64,000 nt of DNA from a candidate division NC10 bacterium CSP1-5 (GCA_001443495.1 LDXR01000017.1:1-64000); one strand, 5' to 3'. Numbered from the stretch's first letter, positions 54,698 to 63,626 are shown. Notes: generated by a model from the sequence alone, not told the origin. Numbers and translations are program-made.

Positions 54698-55213
54698 ATG
54701 ACACGCTGGGTGAAGGTGGGTGTCCTGTGGGTTCTGGCGGCGGGAGCGTTGGGGATCGCCGCCGGGCGATTGAATGCCTGGCTCCTCGATAATGTCAACC
54801 TCGTCTTTCACGAGGCGGGCCACGTCCTCTTTGCTCTCGGAGGCGAATTCATCGGGATCTTGGGGGGTAGCGTGATGCAGGTCCTGATTCCCGTAGTCTG
54901 TGGCGTGGCCCTCCTGCAGCGGGGTGACCCCTTTGGTGTGGCCCTGTGCGGCTTGTGGACGGGCCAGAGCATGGTCAATGTAGCCGTCTATGTCGGCGAC
55001 GCACGGCAACTGGCCCTGCCCCTCTTAGGGGGCGAGCACGTCATTCACGACTGGAACTACCTCTTGGGAAAACTTGGCCTCCTCGAGTGGGACCGATTCC
55101 TGGCCGGAATGATCACACTGATGGCTGTGCTGACGATCCTCGCCTCGGCAGCGCTCGGGACGCTCACCCTCCTCTCGGATCACAGATCCCGAAGCATCGC
55201 GGTCCAAGAATAG
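54698..55213 (+). CDS. membrane protein with HEAGH zinc-metallopeptidase motif
   Basis: 171 aa with about four to five hydrophobic segments. VFHEAGHVLFALGG (about residues 36-49) has the H-E-x-x-H zinc motif in a membrane context, as in M50-type site-2 proteases, and a conserved-looking HDWNYLLGKLG lies near residue 115. The usual M50 NxxPxxxxDG motif is not seen, so peptidase activity is uncertain. ATG 54698 is just after the phosphatase stop. Confidence 0.6.
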   Translation: MTRWVKVGVLWVLAAGALGIAAGRLNAWLLDNVNLVFHEAGHVLFALGGEFIGILGGSVMQVLIPVVCGVALLQRGDPFGVALCGLWTGQSMVNVAVYVGDARQLALPLLGGEHVIHDWNYLLGKLGLLEWDRFLAGMITLMAVLTILASAALGTLTLLSDHRSRSIAVQE

Positions 55214-55244
55214 GCAGGACGCAGACCGATTCCTCCGTGTCCCG

Positions 55245-55273
55245 TTGAAAGACAGACCACTCGATGGTATCAT
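55245..55273 (+). promoter_or_regulatory. sigma-70 promoter of the exported beta-propeller gene
   Basis: TTGAAA (55245-55250), 17-bp spacer, TATCAT (55268-55273), about 22 nt before ATG with a GAGAGGAGG ribosome site. Confidence 0.7.
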
Positions 55274-55301
55274 GGAATCCTTGAGAGAGGAGGTCATCAG
55301 C

Positions 55302-56297
55302 ATGCGATACAGCACAAGCGTTCTTGTCGGGGCGCTCATCCTCATCATGGGTCAGGCCGCTTGGGCCGGGGGGTCGAACTACGGGATCACGCCAGGGGCG
55401 AAAACGTCCATCGAGGGCAAGATCTCGGAATGGCCGGTGCCCACACCCCGCTTCGCGCGTGACCCCGCTCCGGGACCTGACGGCAACATCTACATCGCGG
55501 TGATGTCCGGGAATAAGATTGCGCGCTTCGACCCCCGCTCGAAGACCTTCACAGAGTGGGATCTCCCGAAGGGGGCGCAGCCGCACGGCCTGTTCGTGGA
55601 CGCGGGCGGCCATGTCTGGTACACGGGAAACGGCAACGGCACCATCGGCCGGCTCGATCCGTCTACGGGCAAGGTGGTGGAGTACAAGGCGCCATCGGGA
55701 GGCGATCCGCACACGCTCGTCACCGATGGGCAGGGGGTAATCTGGTTTACGGTGCAGCGCGGAAGCCGCATCGGGCGCCTGGACACCCGCACGGGAAAGA
55801 TCACCGAGTATCCGACCGCCGGTCGTCCGTACGGCATCGCGCTTGATCAGGCGGGGAATGTCTGGTTCTGCCAGATCGGCGCCGGAAAGCTGGGGAAGCT
55901 CGACCCAAAGACGGGCGCCATGACCGAACTGGCGCTGGATCCGGACTCGCAGCCGCGTCGCATGGCGACGGCTCCGGACGGGTCCCTGTGGGTCACCCTG
56001 TACGGCAAGGGGACGCTGATTCGCGTCGACCCCCGCGCCGGGAAGGTGCTCAAAGAGTACCCACTGCCCGCGGGCCGGAGCGGGGGGCCGTATGCGGTGA
56101 CGATGGACGGGGCGGGCGTGGTCTGGGCCAACGAGATTCACGCGAACACCGTGGTGCGGCTGGATCCCAAGACGGAGCAGATCCGAGCGTTCCCATTACC
56201 CTCGGGCGACGTCGGTGTCCGCAAGATGATCGTGGATGCCCAGGGACGGCTCTGGTATATGGGGAGCCACAACGGCCGCCTCGGCGTCATCGAGTAG
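55302..56297 (+). CDS. exported virginiamycin B lyase-like beta-propeller protein
   Basis: 331 aa with a clear signal peptide (residues 1-24, VLVGALILIMGQAAWAGG). The mature part is six to seven blades of about 42 residues, each with the pattern I-x-R-L/F-D-P-x-T-G-K-x-x-E-Y (for example GRLDPSTGKVVEY, GRLDTRTGKITEY), as in Vgb streptogramin lyases and related NHL-type propellers. Most such periplasmic proteins are not antibiotic lyases; binding or lyase activity is unproven. The next gene starts immediately at the stop. Confidence 0.8.
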   Translation: MRYSTSVLVGALILIMGQAAWAGGSNYGITPGAKTSIEGKISEWPVPTPRFARDPAPGPDGNIYIAVMSGNKIARFDPRSKTFTEWDLPKGAQPHGLFVDAGGHVWYTGNGNGTIGRLDPSTGKVVEYKAPSGGDPHTLVTDGQGVIWFTVQRGSRIGRLDTRTGKITEYPTAGRPYGIALDQAGNVWFCQIGAGKLGKLDPKTGAMTELALDPDSQPRRMATAPDGSLWVTLYGKGTLIRVDPRAGKVLKEYPLPAGRSGGPYAVTMDGAGVVWANEIHANTVVRLDPKTEQIRAFPLPSGDVGVRKMIVDAQGRLWYMGSHNGRLGVIE

Positions 56298-57299
56298 GTG
56301 CCGTCGGTGGGGTATCGGGTTGAGCGACAGGTGGCGGTGGAAGCCGTCCGGCAGGCGTGCCATCTCTGCGAATCGGTCCGGGCGTCGCTCATCTCGCAGG
56401 GGACGATAGCGAAAGCGGACCGGTCTCCGGTCACGGTAGCCGATTTCGGTGCCCAGGCCGTCGTCAACCTGGCCCTGCGTATCGCCTTTCCAGACGATCC
56501 CATCATGGCCGAAGAGGATGCCGCGTTCCTCCGGACCTCCTCGGGCGCGGCCCTCAGAGCCAGCCTCTGTCGCCACGTTCGGGCCGTTGTGCCGGGCGTG
56601 GCTGACGATACGGTGCTCTCCGCCATCGACCAGGGGGCGTGGGAGGGCGGACCCGCCGGCCGCTACTGGGCCCTCGACCCAATTGACGGGACCAAGGGAT
56701 TTCTTCGCGGTGAGCAGTATGCGATTGCCCTCGCGCTGATCGAGGATGGCGAGGTGGTCCTGGGGGTCCTCGGCTGTCCGAACCTCCCCGCCGATCCCAG
56801 CTATCCTGACGGACGCAAGGGTTGCCTGTTTAGCGCTGTCAATGGACACGGTGCGACGATGCAGTGGATCGACGACTCCACGGTACGGAAGATCACGGTG
56901 ACGGAGATTACGGATCCCACGGCAGCTTCGTTCTGCGAGTCGGTCGAGGACTCTCATTCGTCGCACCGAAACGCCGCACGCGTCGCGTCCCTCCTTGGGA
57001 TGGCCGCTCCGCCCCTACGCATCGATAGCCAGTGTAAGTACGCGGTACTTGCACGCGGTGACGTCTCGGTCTACCTGCGACTGCCTACCCAGGCCGACTA
57101 CGAGGAGAAGAACTGGGATCACGCCGCCGGCTGGATCATCGTCAAGGAGGCGGGAGGGGAAGTGAGCGACGTCCAGGGTCAGCCGCTGGACTTCTCCCTC
57201 GGGCGGACCTTGCGCCGTAACAGAGGCGTGGTAGCAACCAACGGCAGGCTCCACGCGCACGTCATCGCCGCCCTTGGACGCGTTCTCGGGTCCGGCTGA
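56298..57299 (+). CDS. inositol-phosphatase family protein, HAL2/CysQ-type 3'(2'),5'-bisphosphate nucleotidase-like
   Basis: 333 aa. Metal-binding motifs of the Li-sensitive phosphatase superfamily are present: SPVTVADFGAQAVVNLAL, IMAEEDAAFL and WALDPIDGTKGFLRGEQYAI, and a C-terminal WDHAAGWIIVKEAGGEVSD. The FLRGEQYA extension is typical of eukaryotic-like HAL2/SAL1 PAP phosphatases rather than SuhB. GTG 56298 directly abuts the preceding stop, so the two genes are coupled. Confidence 0.85.
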   Translation: MPSVGYRVERQVAVEAVRQACHLCESVRASLISQGTIAKADRSPVTVADFGAQAVVNLALRIAFPDDPIMAEEDAAFLRTSSGAALRASLCRHVRAVVPGVADDTVLSAIDQGAWEGGPAGRYWALDPIDGTKGFLRGEQYAIALALIEDGEVVLGVLGCPNLPADPSYPDGRKGCLFSAVNGHGATMQWIDDSTVRKITVTEITDPTAASFCESVEDSHSSHRNAARVASLLGMAAPPLRIDSQCKYAVLARGDVSVYLRLPTQADYEEKNWDHAAGWIIVKEAGGEVSDVQGQPLDFSLGRTLRRNRGVVATNGRLHAHVIAALGRVLGSG

Positions 57300-57301
57300 A
57301 G

Positions 57302-58072
57302 TCAGCAGTCGTGTCCGGGGTTGCGGGATTCCGCAGTGGAGGGGTTCCGCGAGGGAGATGCGCTCGATTGCTGGCCCGGGCGTGGGGTTGCCTCCGACAC
57401 GGGGCGGCGGCTCCGCCGCTGGGCGATCCATTTTCCGATCACGATGACTGCCAGGGTGAACGCGGCCTCAACGAGTCGCCTGATCACCCAGTGCTCCATG
57501 CCCAGGAGCAGGGCGGCCTTCGTGTCATTCACGACCATGTGACCCGCGGTCCACCCCAGAACGCCCGCGCCGACGTACACCAGCCCGGGGTAGCGATCCA
57601 TCAGGCGGGCAATCCAGCCGGCGCAAAACATGATAATGGGGATGCTGAGGCCCAGCCCGAAGAGGATAAGGCCGAAATCCCCGCCAGAGGCCCCACCGAT
57701 CGCCAGGATATTGTCGGTGCTCATGATGAAATCGGCGACGGCGATGATCCAGATCGCGTGCCAGAAGTCCTTGGCCGCCTGGCCGTGGGATTCATCGACC
57801 GCTTTCTGATCGAGCAGGAGCTTGACGGCGATCCAGCCGACCAGGAGGCCACCGATGGCGCTCAGGAAGGGGATTCGCAGGAGTTGGGCAACGGCGAAGG
57901 TGACGGCGACCCGGATAAAGACCGCGAGTCCGGCACCGGTGATGATGGCGACGCGGCGCTGAGTCGGCGGGAGGGTCCTGGCGGCCATTGCGATGATGAG
58001 CGCGTTGTCCCCAGCCAGGACGATATCGATGAGCGTGATCGACGCGAAACGCAGGACATACTCGAGGTCCAT
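57302..58072 (-). CDS. TerC family integral membrane protein
   Basis: 256 aa, about seven membrane helices. The family's two acidic motifs are visible: LAGDNALIIAMAARTLP near residue 22 and MSTDNILAIGG in the middle helix. Related YjbE/Alx/MntP-type proteins export manganese or other cations. The C-terminal 30 residues are Pro/Ser-rich and probably disordered. It is convergent with the phosphatase gene (2-bp gap) and lies next to metal-transport genes on the same strand. Confidence 0.88.
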   Translation of the reverse strand: MDLEYVLRFASITLIDIVLAGDNALIIAMAARTLPPTQRRVAIITGAGLAVFIRVAVTFAVAQLLRIPFLSAIGGLLVGWIAVKLLLDQKAVDESHGQAAKDFWHAIWIIAVADFIMSTDNILAIGGASGGDFGLILFGLGLSIPIIMFCAGWIARLMDRYPGLVYVGAGVLGWTAGHMVVNDTKAALLLGMEHWVIRRLVEAAFTLAVIVIGKWIAQRRSRRPVSEATPRPGQQSSASPSRNPSTAESRNPGHDC

Positions 58073-58139
58073 TCGACCCCTCAGGCGGAGTTACCCGCCC
58101 TCCAAACCCTCTTACTCATAATCGATACCCTGCCGATTG

Positions 58140-59471
58140 TCAAATGAATAGCGACGAAGGCTTGCCCCCCTTCGAGCGAAGGTATCTAAACCGCCGGAAC
58201 GACATCCAGAGTAAACCGGCGCCAATCACGGCAGCGGGAACACCCAGGATAAAGCGCTGCCGGACCCTCGCCCTCTCCCTTAACGTCCCGAGGACCATCC
58301 GATCCCCCCAGGCGATCTCCGTGCGACCTGCCAGGGTCTGCAAGAGACGGCCCTTCATCTCTGCGGAAATCTCCATCTCCCCCCATGTGACCTTTAGGTG
58401 CATGTCTTGAAGGCGCTTGAGCTCCGCCTCGGCCCTCCGGATCGAGTCGATGGAATGCAGATAGGTCTCTCGTTCCACCCGAGACAGAAAGGCCAGATTG
58501 ATTTCAGGAACGGCCCTGTCAGCGAGGTCGAGCCAGAGATGGCTCCCCCGTGGATGGATCATGAGGTAGAGGGCTGCCAGCAGCAGGAGAACGGAACCGC
58601 CCATGACCGTTCCCCATAAGTAGCGATGACCTTCTCCGGCGCGGATGCGGCTCAGGTGGCGGGGGAGGATCCTGGCGATGGCGCTGAGGATGAGGATGAG
58701 ACCGAAGGTGCAGACAACCGTCGCACCCGTCGGAAGATCCCACACGTAGGAGCCACTGAGACCGACCACGCTGGCGGCGAATCCCAAGACCCAGCCGATA
58801 GCAAGGCGAGGGCCGACGCGGACCGAGAAAAAGGATCCGCAGACCGCAGGGACGATGAGGTACGAGAAGACCAGGAGGACCCCGGCGATCTGCACGGAAC
58901 TGGTGACCACAAAGCCGAAAGAGATGTAAAAGAGGAAATCCCAGAAACGGATCCAGAGTCCTTGCCGGTCGGCCTCCTGAGGGTCAAGGCTGATGAGGAG
59001 AAACCGATGACGGAAGACCCAGTGAAAAAGGCCGATGCCGCCATAGAGAAGGAGGAGGGTAAAGGTCTCTTGGGCGGAGACGGTCAGGATACTGCCCACC
59101 AGGATGTACTTGATGTGCTCGGCTCCATGGGGGGCACGGTCCACGGCTAGCACGGCTGCACCCGCGGAGACGGCATAGACGATGCCGATGATCGCCTCCT
59201 GGGGTATCCTCCCGCCCTTCATCCTGGACAGGGAGAAGATGGCCGCCCCGAGAAAGGTGAAGGCTAACGAGGTAAAGTAGGCCGCCGTGCTTTGCAGGCC
59301 GTATCCCGCCAGGAAGGCAAAGGTGACCCCCAGGGCCGCGATCTGGGCTAACGCGAGATCCACAAAGATCACTCCCCGCTCGATGACGTGAAGACCCAGG
59401 TACGCGTGGATCCCGGTGAGGAGGAGGCACGCGAAGAAGGGGACGGTGAGAAGCTCGAGTGCCTGGTTCAT
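58140..59471 (-). CDS. metal ABC transporter permease with unusual C-terminal periplasmic extension
   Basis: 443 aa; the first 270 residues are a ZnuB/MntB-type permease with eight or nine helices and LVFSYLIVPAVCGSFF, GSYVWDLPTGATVVCTFG. Ordinary members stop there. This one adds a helix (MGGSVLLLLAALYLMI), about 110 residues of charged, helical sequence (RRAEAELKRLQDMHLKVTWG) and a final helix with basic tail. Its start overlaps the stop of the binding-protein gene. No ATPase gene is next to it. Confidence 0.85.
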   Translation of the reverse strand: MNQALELLTVPFFACLLLTGIHAYLGLHVIERGVIFVDLALAQIAALGVTFAFLAGYGLQSTAAYFTSLAFTFLGAAIFSLSRMKGGRIPQEAIIGIVYAVSAGAAVLAVDRAPHGAEHIKYILVGSILTVSAQETFTLLLLYGGIGLFHWVFRHRFLLISLDPQEADRQGLWIRFWDFLFYISFGFVVTSSVQIAGVLLVFSYLIVPAVCGSFFSVRVGPRLAIGWVLGFAASVVGLSGSYVWDLPTGATVVCTFGLILILSAIARILPRHLSRIRAGEGHRYLWGTVMGGSVLLLLAALYLMIHPRGSHLWLDLADRAVPEINLAFLSRVERETYLHSIDSIRRAEAELKRLQDMHLKVTWGEMEISAEMKGRLLQTLAGRTEIAWGDRMVLGTLRERARVRQRFILGVPAAVIGAGLLWMSFRRFRYLRSKGGKPSSLFI

Positions 59472-60442
59472 CTGCCGCTCTCTTGCCTCTTGGGAATGCC
59501 GGCCTCCCGAAAGGCGCTTACGAGCCGGGAGATGTCATAGTCAAAGAGCGCGATGTAGTCGGCGATCCCCTCGGCGCCACCCACCGACGGGGAAAGCTTT
59601 ACAACAGCCGCCCCCGTCTTCTCGGCCAACAGGCGAGGAACGGAGTCACTGAAGTAGGGCTCCATCACGATGATCTTCACCTGGTGGTGTGACATCCGCT
59701 CGATGAGGGAGCCGATATGGGCGGGGGAGGGGGGAACGCCGGGGTTCGCTTCCACAAAGCCCACTACCTCAAGGCCGAAGCGTTTCGCAAAATAGGGCCA
59801 ACTGTTATGGTAGGAGACGACGCGGGTACCATGATAGGGGGCTGTCTCCCGAAGCCAGCGCTCCAGCGCCCGGTCCACGCGATCCAGAAAGGTTGCCCGG
59901 TTTTGACCGAAGCGGTCGGCATCACCAGGGGAGAGGCGGCTGAGTGCCTTGAGGATATTGGCGGTGATGGGGCGCGCATTGGCGGGGTCAAGCCAGTAGT
60001 GGGTATTCCCGAAGCCGTGGATATGTCCCGGCGTTCGCCCCGCGCGTGGGACCTCAGTCTCCAGAAGCGGGACATCTCGGGAAGCATCGAGATGACCCTC
60101 GCCCCCGGGGAAAAGACGCGCGTTACCCGCTCGCTGCAAGAGTCTCCCGGCCCAGGGCTCGTGGTCGAGCCCGATCCGGACAAAGAGCTCCGCTCCTTTC
60201 AGCTTGACGAGATGGCTCGGCCGGATCTCGAGGTCGTGGGGGTCTTTGTCACCGGTCGCGACGCTCTCCACATCCACGCGGTCTCCACCGACGGCCTCGA
60301 CGAGGGCCTTGAGATCGGGAGTGGTGGTCACCACGCGGATCTTCTTCCCTGTCTCAGGGATCCCCCAGCTTGGCCAAAATATCCAGCAGGTTAGAAGGAG
60401 GATTGCAGCCTTCGTAACGAGTTTCAAGAGAAGGCTTTGCAT
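59468..60442 (-). CDS. metal ABC transporter substrate-binding protein (ZnuA/TroA family)
   Basis: 324 aa with an N-terminal signal segment (ILLLTCWIFWPSWG). Cluster A-I fold with metal-ligand candidates in DKDPHDLEIRPSH, GNTHYWLDPANARP, VVSYHNSWPYFAKRFG and near SPSVGGAEGIADY. The His-rich loop is short (HIHGFGNTH), so Zn versus Mn cannot be told. It overlaps the permease by four bases, and the transporter lacks a nearby ATPase. Confidence 0.9.
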   Translation of the reverse strand: MQSLLLKLVTKAAILLLTCWIFWPSWGIPETGKKIRVVTTTPDLKALVEAVGGDRVDVESVATGDKDPHDLEIRPSHLVKLKGAELFVRIGLDHEPWAGRLLQRAGNARLFPGGEGHLDASRDVPLLETEVPRAGRTPGHIHGFGNTHYWLDPANARPITANILKALSRLSPGDADRFGQNRATFLDRVDRALERWLRETAPYHGTRVVSYHNSWPYFAKRFGLEVVGFVEANPGVPPSPAHIGSLIERMSHHQVKIIVMEPYFSDSVPRLLAEKTGAAVVKLSPSVGGAEGIADYIALFDYDISRLVSAFREAGIPKRQESGR

Positions 60443-60451
60443 CTGCTGAAC

Positions 60452-60492
60452 GAGAAAATCGGGCGGCCTCGGGACCGTCCCGCTGGCCGCCC
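60452..60492 (-). terminator. rho-independent terminator of the formamidase-family gene
   Basis: GGGCGGCC (60461-60468) pairs with GGCCGCCC (60485-60492), with an inner CGGGA/TCCCG. Read on the minus strand the stem is followed by GATTTTCTC. Confidence 0.65.
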
Positions 60493-60514
60493 TCTGGGTT
60501 CATGGTGGCGGACG

Positions 60515-61600
60515 TTACATCTTCGTCGCGAAGTTCTTCTTCGGGACCATGCAATGGACCCCCTTCCGGATGTCCACCACCTGGGTCACCCGACAATCCA
60601 CCAGGATCGAGGTGAGGGAGTAGGCCTCGTAGGGTGTGACCTTGAACTTCTCCACCATGAAATCCACGGTCTCCTTCGCCGCGAGCTTGAAAGCCTCGTT
60701 TAGGTCCTCGTGGAAGCCCATCAGGATCCAGTGGGTTGCGGTCTCCGCCCGGGGCCACGTCAGCTTCATATCCTTCCGGACGATGGGCTGCAGCACGATC
60801 TCCCGGAACGCGCACTCAATCGCCGTCAGGTTCACCTCGTTGTTCCCCTGCCGGCAGTGGGCGTCTCCCACCCAGACCAGCCCCCCCTTCAGGAGGACCG
60901 GCACGTAAAGAATGGAACCCTCCTGGAGCTCATTCAGGTCCAAATTTGAGGCGTTCTTCCAGGGGCGGAGGGTGCTGACCGGAGCCGTCTTCTCTTTTGC
61001 GCCCCCTTTTCTCGGAGAGGGGTCGTCCGGATCGATGCCGACCGCCAATATTCCCGGGAAGGGTTGCAGATCGACGATAATCCCGGGCTTAAACTCGGCC
61101 TGCTTCTTCTCCCAGTCCAAGTAGAAATACCGTACGAAGCCCTCTGGGAAGAACTCCTGGAGCCCGCCGACCTTGGGGAACTCTTTCCCCGGGAGGTTGA
61201 AATTGACGCCAAAGGCCTTGGGCACGATCTTCTTGATCCGGATCTCCATCACGTCCCCGGGCTCGGCCCCCTCGACATAGACCGGTCCCGTGACCGAATG
61301 AGGCCCGCCACCCGGGTTGGCGAGCCGGAGCTTCACGATCTCCTCCATCGTGGTTCCAGGGTTGATCTGGTTGTGGGCATGCATCATCGTCTCAATCGCC
61401 ACCAACTCCCCCGACTTCATGGTCAGCTTGGACGGCTCCTTGGGGTCGAGCCAACCCCACTGGGTGGTCTCCAGCGTGGCGGGGAGGATGTGGAGCTTCT
61501 GTCCCTCGAGGGTAACCGTCCGCTGCTGGGCCATGGCATAGAGCCCGATCGAGACGACTCCGACAACGAGCGCTATGATGACGACACTCTTCTTCCGCAT
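60515..61600 (-). CDS. acetamidase/formamidase family protein with signal peptide
   Basis: 361 aa. An N-terminal export signal (residues 1-24: VVIIALVVGVVSIGLYAMA) precedes an FmdA-type beta-rich domain: MHAHNQINPG, VTGPVYVEGAEPGDVMEI, VGDAHCRQGNNEV, and AYSLTSILVDCRVTQVVD near the end. Family members hydrolyse formamide or short amides in the cytosol; this copy appears exported, so its substrate may differ. ATG 61600 (or GTG 61603) follows AAGGAGG. Single gene with its own terminator. Confidence 0.85.
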   Translation of the reverse strand: MRKKSVVIIALVVGVVSIGLYAMAQQRTVTLEGQKLHILPATLETTQWGWLDPKEPSKLTMKSGELVAIETMMHAHNQINPGTTMEEIVKLRLANPGGGPHSVTGPVYVEGAEPGDVMEIRIKKIVPKAFGVNFNLPGKEFPKVGGLQEFFPEGFVRYFYLDWEKKQAEFKPGIIVDLQPFPGILAVGIDPDDPSPRKGGAKEKTAPVSTLRPWKNASNLDLNELQEGSILYVPVLLKGGLVWVGDAHCRQGNNEVNLTAIECAFREIVLQPIVRKDMKLTWPRAETATHWILMGFHEDLNEAFKLAAKETVDFMVEKFKVTPYEAYSLTSILVDCRVTQVVDIRKGVHCMVPKKNFATKM

Positions 61601-61849
61601 CACCCTTGCCTCCTTATTACTAACTCTGAGACGTCACCACTAGCTGGTCCTTCATTCTTGGGCAAACCCGCCTTCAATGTCTCGGGCCTCGTGATCATCA
61701 CCTCCCTTCGGTGCTTTGAGGTATCTAGGGACAGTATGTACCAGCAGATGAACGATGAACCTTGGGAGACTGAACGGCAACAATGTGGTAGCCTTCCCTT
61801 ATCGCAGCCCCTCCCCGATGTCAACGGCTTTTTCAAACCCTCTTTGCTA

Positions 61850-61879
61850 TTGACACGGCGATTGCGGATGCCGTATGGA
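61850..61879 (+). promoter_or_regulatory. promoter of the gamma-glutamyltransferase-like gene, probably leaderless
   Basis: Consensus TTGACA (61850-61855), 18-bp spacer, TATGGA (61874-61879). The predicted start is 61886-61887, at the ATG 61887. No ribosome site. Confidence 0.5.
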
Positions 61880-61886
61880 ATCTCGT

Positions 61887-63539
61887 ATGCACAGACCCCT
61901 CCGTTCGTTCCGACCGACCATCCTGGCACCGAAGGCCATGGTTACCTCTCCCCATTATCTTGCCTCCGAGGCGGGGGTGTCGGTGCTGCGCGACGGCGGG
62001 AATGCCGTTGAGGCGGCGATCGCCACGGCCGCTGTCCTCTGCGTCGTCTATCCGCATATGACCAGTATCGGGGGCGACAACTTCTGGCTTATCTATGATG
62101 CTCGGCGCCGGCAGCTCCACGGGCTGAACGCGAGCGGTCGTGCGGGAGGGCGCTGCACGATCGAGTTGTATCGAGAGCGAGGGCACACCCGGGCCATCCC
62201 ATCACGGGGCGTCTTAGCCGCGAATACGGTGCCGGGGGCCGTGGACGGCTGGTGGGAGGCGTACCGGTACAGTCGGCGGGTCCTCAACGGTCGAATCCGG
62301 TGGGCCACGCTCCTCGACGAGGCTATCCGCTATGCGGAAAAAGGGTTCCCCGTCGCCGCAGTCCTGGAGAGCGCGACCCGCGAGAACCTCGAGTCCCATG
62401 ACGCCGAGCTCCACCATCTACAGCGCTTCGAAGGCTTTCGCCGCATCTTCTTGAAACAGGGCCGCGCCTTCAGGGCAGGCGAGGTGATGGTGCAGAAGGA
62501 TCTGGGCCGGACGCTCCGAGAGCTCGCCCGAGGGGGTCGTAATGCCTTCTATGCTGGACCAATCGCACGGGAGATCGTCCGATTCTTGGCGCGGGAAGCC
62601 GGGGTCCTGACCCGTGAGGACTTTGCGGGGCATCGCTCCGAGTGGGTGAGACCCCTGGGCGTTCCGTACCGCGGCTACCGCATCTTCAGCCTGCCGCCGA
62701 ACAGCCAGGGGCTCGCCTTTCTCATGCTCATGGGGGTCTTATCGCACTTTGATCTCCGCTCTTTCGGAGACAGCTCGGTTGAATACTTGCACCTGATCGT
62801 TGAGACAACAAAGAGGGTCTTCCAAGACCGGGACCGGTGGGTGACCGATCCACGATTCGTCAAGGCTCCGATCTCCCGACTTCTCAGTCGTCCCTACCTC
62901 CAAGAGATCGCCCGGACGGTCGCCCGGGGCGGGCACATCGGGGGCCTCGGAGGCGCGCCGTCGGGAGGGGATACCGTGTGGCTCGGCGTCGTGGACGAAG
63001 CGGGGAATGCGGTCTCGTTGATTCAGAGCATCTATTTCGAGTTCGGTTCTGGCATTGTTGCGGGTGAGACTGGCGTCATCTTACAGAATCGGGGGAGCTT
63101 CTTCTCCCTCGATCCCACCCATGTCAACGCGTTAGCCCCCAAGAAGCGGACCTTCCACACCCTGATGCCTGCCATGGTCTTGCGCGGTGGCCGACCCTAT
63201 CTGGTCCTCGGGACGATGGGAGGGCAGGGCCAGCCTCAGACTCTCGCCGCCATCGCCACTCGGATCATCGATTTTGGCCTGGAGGTCCAAGAGGCCATTG
63301 AGGCGGCGCGGTGGATGTACGGGCGTTCCTGGGTCTTGCCCGAACTCGCGCTGTACTTGGAAGGACGATTCCCAGAGGACATTTTCAGGAGCCTCGAGCA
63401 GCGGGGGCATGTCATTCGGCGGCTTCCCGCTTGGAATGAATGGCTGGGGCAGGCTCAGGCGATTCGGATCGATCCGAAATCAGGCGTACGTGAGGGTGGC
63501 GCCGATCCCCGCGGCGATGGCCTTGCCATCGGCTTCTAG
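61887..63539 (+). CDS. gamma-glutamyltransferase family protein (YwrD-like)
   Basis: 550 aa Ntn-hydrolase. N-terminal SEAGVSVLRDGGNAVEAAIA, VYPHMTSIGGDNFWLIYD and NTVPGAVDGWWEA are family features. The self-cleavage nucleophile Thr is in SGGDTVWLGVVDEAGNAVSL (about residue 361), where the usual TTH is TVW, as in the YwrD branch. GTMGGQGQPQ lies near the C-terminus. No signal peptide, so it is cytosolic, unlike E. coli Ggt. ATG 61875 is an in-frame alternative but lies in the -10 box. Confidence 0.88.
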   Translation: MHRPLRSFRPTILAPKAMVTSPHYLASEAGVSVLRDGGNAVEAAIATAAVLCVVYPHMTSIGGDNFWLIYDARRRQLHGLNASGRAGGRCTIELYRERGHTRAIPSRGVLAANTVPGAVDGWWEAYRYSRRVLNGRIRWATLLDEAIRYAEKGFPVAAVLESATRENLESHDAELHHLQRFEGFRRIFLKQGRAFRAGEVMVQKDLGRTLRELARGGRNAFYAGPIAREIVRFLAREAGVLTREDFAGHRSEWVRPLGVPYRGYRIFSLPPNSQGLAFLMLMGVLSHFDLRSFGDSSVEYLHLIVETTKRVFQDRDRWVTDPRFVKAPISRLLSRPYLQEIARTVARGGHIGGLGGAPSGGDTVWLGVVDEAGNAVSLIQSIYFEFGSGIVAGETGVILQNRGSFFSLDPTHVNALAPKKRTFHTLMPAMVLRGGRPYLVLGTMGGQGQPQTLAAIATRIIDFGLEVQEAIEAARWMYGRSWVLPELALYLEGRFPEDIFRSLEQRGHVIRRLPAWNEWLGQAQAIRIDPKSGVREGGADPRGDGLAIGF

Positions 63540-63574
63540 CGCTGGCAAGCTGGCACGCCAGGCTCCCCGCATTC

Positions 63575-63622
63575 TCCTGCACTGGGGAAATGGGGTCAGA
63601 GAACAGTTCTCTTCCCGGAGGG
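63575..63622. repeat. REP-like palindrome between ggt-like gene and cupin
   Basis: Contains GGGGTCAGAGAAC followed by GTTCTCT: AGAGAAC/GTTCTCT form a perfect 7-bp stem with a single-base loop (63598-63612 approximately). The GGGGTCAG word is typical of solitary REP elements in some genomes (recollection). Confidence 0.35.
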
Positions 63623-63626
63623 ACTG

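Noticed and set aside
57300-57350. Heptad repeat at the end of the TerC gene
   Set aside because: Only GTCAGCA/GTCGTGT suggest 7-bp register; too short and impure to call.
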